Positions 37,324 through 45,320 of a DNA stretch of 64,000 nt are shown here, one piece after another. The notes under the pieces are model-generated. The model was not told the DNA's origin and did not search any database. It worked only from the letters and a program-made list of their open reading frames with translations. A program made the position numbers and the translations under genes. The DNA is from JAHEDH01 sp963745865 (GTDB taxonomy: Bacteria > Actinomycetota > Acidimicrobiia > Spongiisociales > ZC4RG35), in NCBI GenBank assembly GCA_963745865.1, contig CAVUYZ010000002.1:186001-250000 (forward strand). The letters run 5' to 3'. The stretch's first letter is position 1. Every line of letters starts with the position of its first letter.

Positions 37324-37599
37324 TCAGGTCCGTGTGGCGTTGATCTGCTCGGGGGTATCAGGCTGATTGTCGGCTGCGACACGCAGGCCTCGTGAGCCTG
37401 CGTCGAGCCCACCGGCGATACCGGAACGCACCAGGTCGCTGAGCCCGGTCGCCTGGCGCCCGAGCTGGGCAACTGCGGGATGCCTGCTCGCTGCGACGGC
37501 TCCACGCTTGATCTGGTCATAGCGCTCGCGCCCGGCGCGTGCTCCCAGCACGTACCCGAGAACGATTCCGACGGTGAGACCTGTCTTGAACTTCACCAT
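37324..37599 (-). CDS. YtxH-like small membrane protein
   Basis: 91 aa from ATG 37599. A Gly-rich hydrophobic N-terminus (TGLTVGIVLGYVLGARAGRE) could span the membrane. An amphipathic region follows (YDQIKRGAVAASRHPAVAQL). Similar short proteins with a GxxLGxxLGARAGRERYDQI start are frequent in actinobacteria and carry the YtxH label; their function is unknown. It converges on rpoD with no gap. Confidence 0.75.
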   Translation of the reverse strand: MVKFKTGLTVGIVLGYVLGARAGRERYDQIKRGAVAASRHPAVAQLGRQATGLSDLVRSGIAGGLDAGSRGLRVAADNQPDTPEQINATRT

Positions 37600-37712
37600 C
37601 GGTAGTCTATTGACGAGCAGCCCGGCTGGCGCAAGCCAATCAGTTCGAACAAGCATTCTCCGAGACACGCACGCGAACCCAACTCGCCACCACCCGTGAT
37701 CTCGATCGGGCT

Positions 37713-37742
37713 TTGGCGCCCATCTCGTGACACAGGTATCAT
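37713..37742 (+). promoter_or_regulatory. Candidate promoter of tRNA-Asn
   Basis: TTGGCG (37713) and TATCAT (37737) with an 18-base spacer, about 30 bases before the mature tRNA start. This fits a sigma-70-type promoter reasonably well. Confidence 0.4.
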
Positions 37743-37773
37743 CACCCACCTGTCCATACGCGACAGGCTCTGA

Positions 37774-37846
37774 TCCGGGGTAGCTCAATTGGCAGAGCAT
37801 CTGACTGTTAATCAGAGGGTTGTGAGTTCAAGTCTCACCCCCGGAG
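37774..37846 (+). tRNA. tRNA-Asn (GTT)
   Basis: A 73-base cloverleaf. The acceptor arms TCCGGGG and CCCCGGA pair, with discriminator G. The D arm contains TAGCTCAATTGGCAGAG. The anticodon stem TCTGA/TCAGA encloses CTGTTAA, giving anticodon GTT. The T arm is GTGAG-TTCAAGT-CTCAC. The 3' CCA is not encoded. Confidence 0.97.
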
Positions 37847-37853
37847 CCGAAGA

Positions 37854-37880
37854 AACCCCCTGGTACCAGGGGGTTTTTTT
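37854..37880 (+). terminator. Intrinsic terminator of tRNA-Asn
   Basis: AACCCCCTGG pairs with CCAGGGGGTT across a minimal TA loop and is followed by a run of seven T. It starts 8 bases after the tRNA end and is the clearest rho-independent terminator of the window. Confidence 0.9.
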
Positions 37881-38064
37881 CGTTTCGGCAGGCGCGGGAG
37901 AGGTCGACCCGCCAGAAACGCTCGAAGCCGTGGGCGAGGTCGTCTCCGTTCATGGCCTCACCCCGACGTGGCGTCAGCGGGTCGACGCGCTGTCGGTTCG
38001 ATCCTGACTTGGGGTCGGATTCGCGCCGAACCACTCTCCCGTCCCAATCCACCGAGGAAGAGAT

Positions 38065-39066
38065 GTGAAACGTCAGGTAATCGTTCTCATTGGGGCGCTC
38101 GCTCTAGTGGCAGGGGCATGTAGTGGTGAATCGGACGGCGTCACCACGACCGACATCGCCCCGACCACAACCACTACAACCCAGGCTGGGGCCACCACGA
38201 CCACCGTGGCCGAAACGACAACCACCCAGGAGCCTGCCGAAGTCATGTTCACTGGCGCAGACGGCGTCGAGTCGATCATCAGCGACACCAGCCGGATCGT
38301 CTCGCTTGGCGGGGACATCACCGAAATCATCTTCGAGCTGGGACTGGGCGATCAGGTTGTCGGGATCGACGTCACCACCACCTATCCGGACGCTGCCACA
38401 GACCTGCCCGTGGTCGGGTTTGGCCAGCAGCTCGCACCCGAGCCAGTGCTCGCTTTCCAACCCACCTTGGTCATCGGTGACGAGATGACTGCCCCGCCAG
38501 AGGCAATCGATCAGCTGCGCTCCGCGGGAATCCCCGTGGTCATCTTGCCGCTCCAGACCACGCTCGACGGGGTGTCGGAGAAGATCCGTCAGATCGCCCA
38601 AATCCTGTCGGCGGAGGAACCCGGGGAGGAGCTCGTTGCTCGCGTGGAGGCGGATATCTCCGCCGCCGGCACCATTGCAGACTCCGACCTGCGGGTCGCG
38701 TACGTCTACGTCCGTGGCCCTCAGCTGCTGTTGCTGTTCGGTCAGGGCATGGCCACCAACGCCATGATCGTTGGCGCCGGTGCTGTGGACGCCGGGGCAG
38801 AAGCAAACGTGTTCGGAGCTGCACCGCTCACGCCCGAGGCCCTGGTTGCTGCGGCTCCTGACGTGATCGTGTTGCCTGAAGCCGGTCTGGAAGGGCTTGG
38901 TGGTGTTGAGGGCTTTGCCGCCATTCCAGGAGTCGCCGAGACCCCGGCCGGCCGGGCCGGGGCGTTCCTGGCATACGACGAAGCGTTCTTCTTCAATCTC
39001 GGCCCGCGGGCCGGATTGGCTCTGCAACAGTTCGTCACCGATCTCGCGGACTTCTCTGCCTCTTGA
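38065..39066 (+). CDS. Hemin/siderophore ABC transporter substrate-binding lipoprotein
   Basis: 333 aa from GTG 38065. The signal peptide has lipobox LVAGACSG (Cys 19), then a Thr-rich linker (TTTTTTQAGATTTTVAE). It has a class III periplasmic-binding fold of the FecB/HmuT type: SRIVSLGGDITEIIFELGLG, VVGIDVTTTYP, VVGFGQQLAPEPVLAFQPTLVI and AAAPDVIVLPEAGLE. It probably captures heme or a ferric siderophore outside the membrane. Permease and ATPase follow with 4-base overlaps, forming a complete importer. Confidence 0.9.
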   Translation: MKRQVIVLIGALALVAGACSGESDGVTTTDIAPTTTTTTQAGATTTTVAETTTTQEPAEVMFTGADGVESIISDTSRIVSLGGDITEIIFELGLGDQVVGIDVTTTYPDAATDLPVVGFGQQLAPEPVLAFQPTLVIGDEMTAPPEAIDQLRSAGIPVVILPLQTTLDGVSEKIRQIAQILSAEEPGEELVARVEADISAAGTIADSDLRVAYVYVRGPQLLLLFGQGMATNAMIVGAGAVDAGAEANVFGAAPLTPEALVAAAPDVIVLPEAGLEGLGGVEGFAAIPGVAETPAGRAGAFLAYDEAFFFNLGPRAGLALQQFVTDLADFSAS

Positions 39067-40091
39067 ACGGCGACTGGTTTCGGGGCCGGAGGGACCTGCG
39101 ATGGCGCGCCGTCATCGCAGGTCTCGTCGCTGTCCTCGTCGTCATGGTCGGACTCGCACTCACGCTGGGGGCCGCCGACGTTGCCCGAGCCGAGGTCTGG
39201 CAATCGCTGCTTCATCATCTCGGCATGAGACCCGACGCACCGGCGGCCGACGGAGTCGTGTGGGGAATCCGGATGCCACGCGCCTTGCTTGCCGGCCTGG
39301 TGGGAGCATTTCTCGGGATTGCCGGGGTCGCCTTGCAGGGCCTGTACCGCAACCCGCTAGCCGACCCCCACCTGTTGGCCATCGGCCCGGGAGCCGCGAT
39401 CGGGGCCGCCATTGGATCCCTCGGTGCCGGCACCAGGGGAGCGGTTGCGGGCGGAGCAGCGATGGGCGTGGCGACGGCGCTGCTGTCGAGACGGGTTGTC
39501 CGCCGCCAGTCTGACGATGCGGGCCGACTTGTGCTGGTCGGTGTGGCGCTGGGTGCCGTGTTGACTGCCTGGGCCGGATTCATCGTCACCGGATCTGATC
39601 GAACGCGGGTGCCTCCGATGGAGTTCTGGCTGCTCGGCAACCTCGGTTCGGCGACCTGGGTGTCTGTTCAAGCGATCGCGGTGATCGGCGGGGTGGCCAC
39701 GATTGTGCTGCTTGGAGCGTCGCGAACACTCGACCTCCTGGCGCTTGGTGAGACCGAAGCCACCCACCTGGGTGTCGATGTCGATCTCTCTGGCTCCGTC
39801 ATCTCGATCGCGGTCGGGATGATGACGGGGGCAGCCGTTGGCGCAGGCGGCGTGATCGGGTTTGTCGGGTTGCTGATTCCGACACTGATCCGTCCGATCG
39901 CTCCCTTGAACCACCGGTCGCTGATCGTCGCCGCAGCGCTGGCCGGAGGAGCGTTCTTGATTGGAGCCGACACGTTCTCGAGGAACATCCTGATACCCAT
40001 CGAGATCCCGGTCGGGCTGGTAACGACAGCCGTCGGCGGCCCGGTGTTCCTGTGGTTGCTCGGTCGTCTCCGATCGGTGCAATGGTCATGA
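39063..40091 (+). CDS. FecCD-family iron/heme ABC permease
   Basis: 342 aa with about ten hydrophobic segments. FecCD/BtuC family blocks are evident: VWGIRMPRALLAGLVGAFLG, LQGLYRNPLADPHLLAIGPG, PPMEFWLLGNLGSATW and the C-terminal AVGAGGVIGFVGLLIP. A start inside the binding-protein stop (TTGA at 39063) suggests coupling. It forms the channel of the importer with the ATPase downstream. Confidence 0.95.
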   Translation: MNGDWFRGRRDLRWRAVIAGLVAVLVVMVGLALTLGAADVARAEVWQSLLHHLGMRPDAPAADGVVWGIRMPRALLAGLVGAFLGIAGVALQGLYRNPLADPHLLAIGPGAAIGAAIGSLGAGTRGAVAGGAAMGVATALLSRRVVRRQSDDAGRLVLVGVALGAVLTAWAGFIVTGSDRTRVPPMEFWLLGNLGSATWVSVQAIAVIGGVATIVLLGASRTLDLLALGETEATHLGVDVDLSGSVISIAVGMMTGAAVGAGGVIGFVGLLIPTLIRPIAPLNHRSLIVAAALAGGAFLIGADTFSRNILIPIEIPVGLVTTAVGGPVFLWLLGRLRSVQWS

Positions 40092-40864
40092 CATCGGTCG
40101 TTGTCGACACGGTCGACGTGCGGATCGGTGACGCTGTCTTGCTCGACGGCGTATCTGTGGCAGTGTCACCGGGAGAGGTGGTTGTGATTGTCGGGCCCAA
40201 CGGGGCCGGCAAATCGACGCTCCTCTCTGTGATGGCCGGCGATTCCGCACCAACGGCAGGTCGTGTCGAGATCGGCGGCGACGACGTTTCCGGGATGACC
40301 GTCGATCACTTGTCGCGCCTCCGTTCGGTGCTGTCCCAGGATCTACCGGCCCGGATCCCGCTTCGAGTCGGTGATCTCGTCGAATTCGGCCGTCATCCCC
40401 ATCGTCGAGACCCAGGCAACTCGGATCGTCGCGACCGCGAAGCGGTGCGGCAGGCCATCAGCGCCGTCGAACTGAGTGGGTGGGAGGAGCGGATCGTATC
40501 CACGCTGTCGGGAGGCGAGCGACTGCGGGCGCACCTTGCGCGGGTCATCGCCCAGGACACACCTGTCGTTCTGCTCGACGAGCCGACCGCCGCACTGGAC
40601 GTGGCCCACCAGGAGCACGTGTTGAGGCTGTGCGAGTCGCTCGCTCGTTCTGGCCGTTCGGTGGCGCTGGTCCAGCACGACCTCAACGCCGCCGCTCGTT
40701 ACGCAGACCGTGTCGTTGTCGTCGACACGGGAACCATCAAGGCTGATGGTCCTCCGGCACAGGTGCTGACAGGCGACCTGCTGAGTGACGTGTACCGCCA
40801 GCCGATGCTGGTGATCGATCATCCGCACCGGGACTGCCCGCTGGTGTTGGTCGTTGATCGTTGA
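40088..40864 (+). CDS. Heme/siderophore ABC transporter ATP-binding protein
   Basis: 258 aa from ATG 40088, overlapping the permease stop (ATGA). Walker A is VGPNGAGKSTLL near residue 36, the signature is VSTLSGGERLRAHLARVIA and Walker B is VVLLDEPTAALD, with the switch His in VALVQHDLN. HmuV/FecE-type ATPase energising the importer. The last 128 bases are antisense to the tail of the next gene on the minus strand. Confidence 0.95.
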   Translation: MTSVVVDTVDVRIGDAVLLDGVSVAVSPGEVVVIVGPNGAGKSTLLSVMAGDSAPTAGRVEIGGDDVSGMTVDHLSRLRSVLSQDLPARIPLRVGDLVEFGRHPHRRDPGNSDRRDREAVRQAISAVELSGWEERIVSTLSGGERLRAHLARVIAQDTPVVLLDEPTAALDVAHQEHVLRLCESLARSGRSVALVQHDLNAAARYADRVVVVDTGTIKADGPPAQVLTGDLLSDVYRQPMLVIDHPHRDCPLVLVVDR

Positions 40865-41567
40865 GGCGTCGCTGGTTGGAGTGAAGCGACGGGCTTCGAT
40901 CCTCTGAGATGATGCGATATCCGAGGTAGATCAGCGATAGCCCGACGATCTCGGTCACGTACAGAACCTCGACCATCCCCGCCCGGGTGAACGACCCGCC
41001 GATGCCGGGCAACAGCGCACCGATCGCGATCAGCCAGTTGCCGGTGGCCCGCGGGCCCGAGCGGCCGCTCTTCTTTCGGTAGCGCCACGCCGACCATGCC
41101 GCTCCACCTACCAGCATGAACAGAGCGTATGTGTTTGCTAGAGGGGAAAAGAGCCGTACCCATTGCCACTCCAGCACCTCCCCCGAAAGTCGGTGTGGCT
41201 CCACCATTGACAGGTCGAGCGGGCTGAGGATCACGAACGCCGATGCCATCGCAACGTATCCGACCAGAGTCACAGAGATCCGATCGGCGGTCTTCCGCTT
41301 CAACAACAGGTAGGCGGTGCCTTGCGCGAGCGGTGCTCCTCCGAGGAGTGCGCCCGCGATGTACCACGATCGGAACACCATCGGGCTCCAACCGGCCACC
41401 GTTGTCACAGCCTCGGTCAGTGTCCCGATTCCGTACAGCGCAACCCCGATCATCCACCACAACAGGTACCGCTTCGGGTTCTGGCGCCAGTGCAGATACA
41501 GCACATAGGTGAAGTAGGCGGCGAACACTGTGGTGATGATGGGGACGTACCTGATTGCCTCGAGCAA
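40737..41567 (-). CDS. Predicted integral membrane protein
   Basis: 276 aa with about seven hydrophobic helices in residues 5-220 (for example IITTVFAAYFTYVLYL, YLLWWMIGVALYGIGTL, SVTLVGYVAMASAFVIL and VLYVTEIVGLSLIYLGY). The last 55 residues are hydrophilic, Ser/Pro/Arg-rich and run antisense through the 3' end of the ABC ATPase gene. That tail may be an artefact of an undetected frameshift or a missed stop. No family recognised with certainty. Confidence 0.7.
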   Translation of the reverse strand: MLEAIRYVPIITTVFAAYFTYVLYLHWRQNPKRYLLWWMIGVALYGIGTLTEAVTTVAGWSPMVFRSWYIAGALLGGAPLAQGTAYLLLKRKTADRISVTLVGYVAMASAFVILSPLDLSMVEPHRLSGEVLEWQWVRLFSPLANTYALFMLVGGAAWSAWRYRKKSGRSGPRATGNWLIAIGALLPGIGGSFTRAGMVEVLYVTEIVGLSLIYLGYRIISEDRSPSLHSNQRRLNDQRPTPAGSPGADDRSPASAGGTRHSAGRLSAPVPEDHQP

Positions 41568-41733
41568 AAACTGTCTTCCTCTTTCGATGCGGCGACCATA
41601 CCGGCCACCTACTTGACAACGAGTCGGATCACAGGAGCAGTGCTCGGGGAGATCGGACGGACTCCGATCCTCCCCGAAAACGGTCGCCAGGATTCCCCGT
41701 CAGCGGATCCCCCGTGTGTTCGTCTTCATTGTC

Positions 41734-41781
41734 TGTTCCCCCTCGGGGGAACAGGCGAGCGCCAGCGAGCCAAGGGGGATT
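41734..41781 (+). repeat. REP-like palindromic element, copy A
   Basis: 48 bases. A perfect palindrome GTTCCCCCTCGGGGGAAC starts the element, then AGGCGAGCGCC and GCGAGCC, ending AAGGGGGATT. It matches copy B in inverted orientation over its whole length with scattered substitutions. Confidence 0.75.
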
Positions 41782-41821
41782 CCGCGCAGTAGCTCTTGGC
41801 CCAGTCGGGTTCCGTATCGCT

Positions 41822-41870
41822 AATCCCCCCTGCGTCCGCAGGGCGAACGCCGTCCCCCCGAGGGGGGACA
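41822..41870 (-). repeat. REP-like palindromic element, copy B (inverted)
   Basis: 49 bases. Read on the minus strand it begins TGTCCCCCCTCGGGGGGAC, continues GGCGTTCGCC and ends CAGGGGGGATT, the same plan as copy A. The two copies face each other across 40 bases, so the DNA or RNA could form a long imperfect hairpin with a smaller hairpin in each arm. Confidence 0.75.
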
Positions 41871-41933
41871 AACGGCTCGAATCACCGGAACAAACAATCT
41901 CAACCACACGGCGGACCTGGGTAGCGTGACCTT

Positions 41934-43043
41934 GTGAGCACTCCTGACGTCGAAGCCCCGGTGATGGAGCGATTGTCGCGTCTTGACCGGTTCTTGCCCG
42001 TGTGGATCGTCGCAGCGATGGCGCTGGGGCTGGGGTTGGGCAGACTCGTCCCGGACCTCAACGACTGGCTCGATGCGGTCAAGATCGGAACCGTCTCGCT
42101 GCCCATCGCCGTCGGTCTCTTGGCGATGATGTACCCGGTGTTGGCGAAGGTCCGCTACTCGAAGGTGGCCGATGTGGCTGCCGATCGCAGGCTCATGGTG
42201 ACGTCGTTGATCCTCAACTGGGTGGTTGGCCCTGCTCTCATGTTCGCCCTGGCGTGGCTGATGTTGCCTGACCTTGCCGAGTATCGCACCGGGCTGATCA
42301 TCGTTGGACTGGCGCGCTGTATCGCCATGGTGTTGATCTGGAACGACCTCGCCTGTGGCGACCGGGAAGCCGCCGCCGTGCTCGTCGCCCTGAACTCGGT
42401 CTTCCAGATCATCGCCTACGCGGTCCTCGGATACTTCTATCTCGAGATGCTGCCGGACTGGCTCGGTCTCGACACTGCCAGTCTGGACGTGTCGATGTGG
42501 GAGATAGCCAAGATCGTCCTCGTCTTCTTGGGGATTCCCCTCGTAGCCGGATACTTGACCCGGAGATGGGGGGAGCGCACACGAGGTGTCGAATGGTACG
42601 AGAGCCAATTCCTTCCCAGGATCGGGCCGTGGGCCCTCTACGGGCTGCTGTTCACGGTGGTGGTCCTGTTCGCGCTCCAGGGTGAGACGATCACATCTCG
42701 ACCCGGCGACGTTGCTCGGATCGCGCTTCCCCTGCTTGCATATTTTGCGATCATGTGGGGGCTCTCGTTCTCGCTCGGCCTGCGTATCGGGCTCTCCTAC
42801 GAGAAGAACACCACCATGGCGTTCACCTCGGCGGGCAACAACTTCGAACTCGCCATCGCTGTCGCCATCGGCGTGTTCGGCGTCACCTCCGGCCAAGCGC
42901 TTGCCGGCGTGGTCGGGCCGCTCATCGAAGTTCCGGTCCTCGTCGGTCTCGTCTACGTCGCACTGTGGGCCCGTGGACGGTTCTACCCGACGGCGCCGCC
43001 CACCCGTAGTCCATTCTGCGAAAGAGGCGAAGTGAGACTCTGA
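41934..43043 (+). CDS. ACR3 family arsenite efflux transporter
   Basis: 369 aa with about ten membrane helices. ACR3 proteins export arsenite using the membrane potential. The family motif with the essential Cys is LARCIAMVLIWNDLACGD near residue 125. YPVLAKVRYSKV and TSAGNNFELAIAVAIGVFG near 300 are also diagnostic. The start codon is GTG 41934. No arsR or arsC gene is adjacent, so regulation and reductase must lie elsewhere. Confidence 0.93.
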   Translation: MSTPDVEAPVMERLSRLDRFLPVWIVAAMALGLGLGRLVPDLNDWLDAVKIGTVSLPIAVGLLAMMYPVLAKVRYSKVADVAADRRLMVTSLILNWVVGPALMFALAWLMLPDLAEYRTGLIIVGLARCIAMVLIWNDLACGDREAAAVLVALNSVFQIIAYAVLGYFYLEMLPDWLGLDTASLDVSMWEIAKIVLVFLGIPLVAGYLTRRWGERTRGVEWYESQFLPRIGPWALYGLLFTVVVLFALQGETITSRPGDVARIALPLLAYFAIMWGLSFSLGLRIGLSYEKNTTMAFTSAGNNFELAIAVAIGVFGVTSGQALAGVVGPLIEVPVLVGLVYVALWARGRFYPTAPPTRSPFCERGEVRL

Positions 43044-43202
43044 CGACGACCGGACCTGGTTTGCCTCCGACAGACGCTTCCAAGCTGTTGGGCTCGCCAC
43101 GTTACCGAGGGGATACTCCGTCGATGGTCGGATGGCCGACCATGTGGGCAGGATGATCGACTCACCGACATTTCACCGAGTACATCGAGAAGGGAACAAA
43201 TC

Positions 43203-43709
43203 GTGGAGAGCTTCGACATTGCAACGCTCGTCCTCAGGGTCTGGTTGGGAGCAGTGATCCTCGCCCACGGCGTCAACCACGCCCGCAACCTCGACGGCAC
43301 GGCCTCGTGGTTCGAGTCCAAGGGATTCCGACAGGCCCGCATGAATGCCAGGGCTTCTGCCCTGGGAGAGATTGCGATCGGCCTCGGACTGGTTGTCGGG
43401 TTGCTCACGGCCCCGGCGGCAGCAGGGCTGATCGCGACGATGACCGTCGCCTTCGGTTCCATTCATCGCTTTGCAGGGTTCTTCGTGTTCTCGCGGCCGG
43501 ATGAAGGATGGGAGTACGTGGTGACGATTGCCATCGCTGCGCTCGTCCTCGCCACTATCGGGCCTGGCTCACTGTCGCTCGACGCCGCACTCGGCATCGA
43601 CGAGGCGATGTCCGGCTGGGTTGGATTCGGCATCGGTCTCGCTGGAGTGCTCGCAGGCACTGGGCAACTCGCCGCCTTCTGGCGGCGCCCGGAGAAGGAG
43701 TCGACATGA
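43203..43709 (+). CDS. DoxX family membrane protein
   Basis: 168 aa with four hydrophobic helices. DoxX-family features are LRVWLGAVILAHGVNHARNL near residue 11 and ALGEIAIGLGLVVGLLTAPAA near 63, followed by FFVFSRPDEGWEYVV. Function in bacteria is poorly defined; some members sit in membrane oxidoreductase complexes. The GTG 43203 start follows AGAAGGGAAC. Its stop overlaps the next ATG (ATGA), implying a functional link with the following protein. Confidence 0.9.
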   Translation: MESFDIATLVLRVWLGAVILAHGVNHARNLDGTASWFESKGFRQARMNARASALGEIAIGLGLVVGLLTAPAAAGLIATMTVAFGSIHRFAGFFVFSRPDEGWEYVVTIAIAALVLATIGPGSLSLDAALGIDEAMSGWVGFGIGLAGVLAGTGQLAAFWRRPEKEST

Positions 43710-44688
43710 CCGATCACAGAGACGCACGAAGCGAAGCCACCGCCATGCTTCCAGATGGTCATGAAGCGCGGGTCTTGGAGCCGTCGTCGCCCGCCGATCT
43801 CGACCCCGATTGGTACGCAGACGACCCGACGGATCCGTCGGGTGCTTCCGGGGTGGTCGTCACCCCGATTCCAGGAGAAGGAGTGACATGGGCCGAGGAA
43901 GCGGACGCGGACGGTCAGATCGCCGCGTATGCCGCCGACCACTGGCTCGACGGGCGCCGCCGCCTGGCTGAGCTCCCGAACGGTTATGACATTGGTCGTC
44001 GCTCCCTGCATCAGATAGCCTTCTTTCGTCGTCGCCCCGAAGCGATACTCAGCCAACGGGAAGCTCGGCTTGCGATACACACACCGAGGGTTCGGTACTC
44101 CCTTCTTCCGTGGCCCCGATGGTGGAGACGAGCAGGTCAGGGTCGAGGGCGGTCTACTCGTCCATCAGACCGCTGAAACTGTCCGCACGGAGGCCATCAC
44201 GACCCCCGGGGAAGCCGCGCGTTTCCTCGGCCTCGACTATCGGGACGTGTGGTTCGACGATTTCCACGACCCGCTCGAACCGGCCGGTCTCGACGCCGTG
44301 CTGACGGTGGACCCCCACGTAGCCGACGCCATCGGTGCGTGGTTCGGGTTCGCCACCCACGTCCTGGAGCGTGCTCGTCGGACGCCGCGGAGCAACCGAT
44401 GTGAGCCGGGTCCAGCTCTGGCCCGAGCACTTCGACCCCGCCTTCGAGATGGGATCGTCGGCTGACGACAGCACGGCGAGTTATGGGGCGTCTGCCGGTG
44501 ATTCCGCCCATCCCGAGCCGTACCTGTACATCGCTGCGTGGGGTTCGATCGACAGGTCGGACCGGTTCTGGAACGACTCGACGTTCAACGGTGCGAGCCT
44601 CGGCTACCGCACCCTCCTCGAAGCCGACGACCCGTACGCGACGGCGTTGGCCTTCGTTGAGAAGGGCCATCGCAAGCTGATGGTGTGA
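43706..44688 (+). CDS. Conserved hypothetical protein (two apparent frameshifts)
   Basis: About 326 aa after removing extra bases at 44070-44071 and near 44384-44390. Segments are LAELPNGYDIGRRSLHQIAF, then LRYTHRGFGTPFFRGPDGG and RVEGGLLVHQTAETVR, then VSRVQLWPEHFDPAFEMG and HPEPYLYIAAWG. I recall similar LWPEHFD-containing proteins as uncharacterised actinobacterial families; no catalytic motif is evident. No signal peptide or membrane segment. Coupled to the DoxX gene upstream and convergent with the phosphatase gene. Confidence 0.75.
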
Positions 44689-44720
44689 CGAGGCATCAGG
44701 CGGCCTCGGCAACTGTGACC

Positions 44721-45320
44721 TCAGGGTGTCGGGTCGAGCGACCGGAGGTGGCACTCCTGGTTCCAGCGTCGGATGACCCGGGTCTCCCGTTCCCAACCGA
44801 GCGTCGACACGCTGGCGGTGTCGAGGCCGAGCAGTCGCCCGTGGTCGGATGGGAGACCCATCCACCGCGCCGCAAGGATGCGGAGCAGGTGGCCGTGAGC
44901 GAACAGCAGGCCTGGTCCGTCAATAGCCGTCAGTTCGTCGATCATCCTGTCGGCTCGGGCACCGACGTCGTCGACCGACTCGCCTCCCTCGATTGGATCG
45001 GTCCAGACCGACCACCCCGGGATCGTCTTGCGGACGTCGATGGTGCGCGTCCCCTCGTACACCCCGTAATCCCACTCGACGAGTTCCTCGCGAGACTCGG
45101 CTGATGCGTCGAGACCGGCCAATTCCATTGTCCGCCATGCCCGCGTCAGTGGGCTCGAGAACACGTATGAGAAGCGCTGTTCGTCGAGCATCTCGCCGAG
45201 CGCCGACGCCTGGCGAACACCGAGGTCGGTGAGCGGGATGTCGGTTCGTCCGGTGTGAAACCCGGCTGCGCTCCATTCCGTCTGTCCGTGACGGACCAGC
45301 GTCACGTCGTCGCCGGTCAC
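44721..45320 (-). CDS. Histidine phosphatase family protein
   Basis: 199 aa from GTG 45320, which overlaps the zwf stop (GTGA); a GTG 12 bases upstream is possible. The catalytic phosphohistidine motif is LVRHGQTEWS near residue 8, with the second Arg in SSPLTRAWRTMELAG. The acid is in VEWDYGVYEG and the second His in LLFAHGHLLRILAARW. It may act as a sugar-phosphate or other small phosphatase; the coupling to zwf suggests a link to the pentose phosphate pathway, which is inference. Confidence 0.9.
   Translation of the reverse strand: MTGDDVTLVRHGQTEWSAAGFHTGRTDIPLTDLGVRQASALGEMLDEQRFSYVFSSPLTRAWRTMELAGLDASAESREELVEWDYGVYEGTRTIDVRKTIPGWSVWTDPIEGGESVDDVGARADRMIDELTAIDGPGLLFAHGHLLRILAARWMGLPSDHGRLLGLDTASVSTLGWERETRVIRRWNQECHLRSLDPTP

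Larger units (their letters stand above)
41568..41933. other. Intergenic region with inverted palindromic repeats
   Basis: About 365 bases without a credible gene, between a minus-strand membrane protein and the ACR3 gene. It holds the two inverted repeat copies listed separately. Short open frames here arise from the repeats. Confidence 0.7.
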
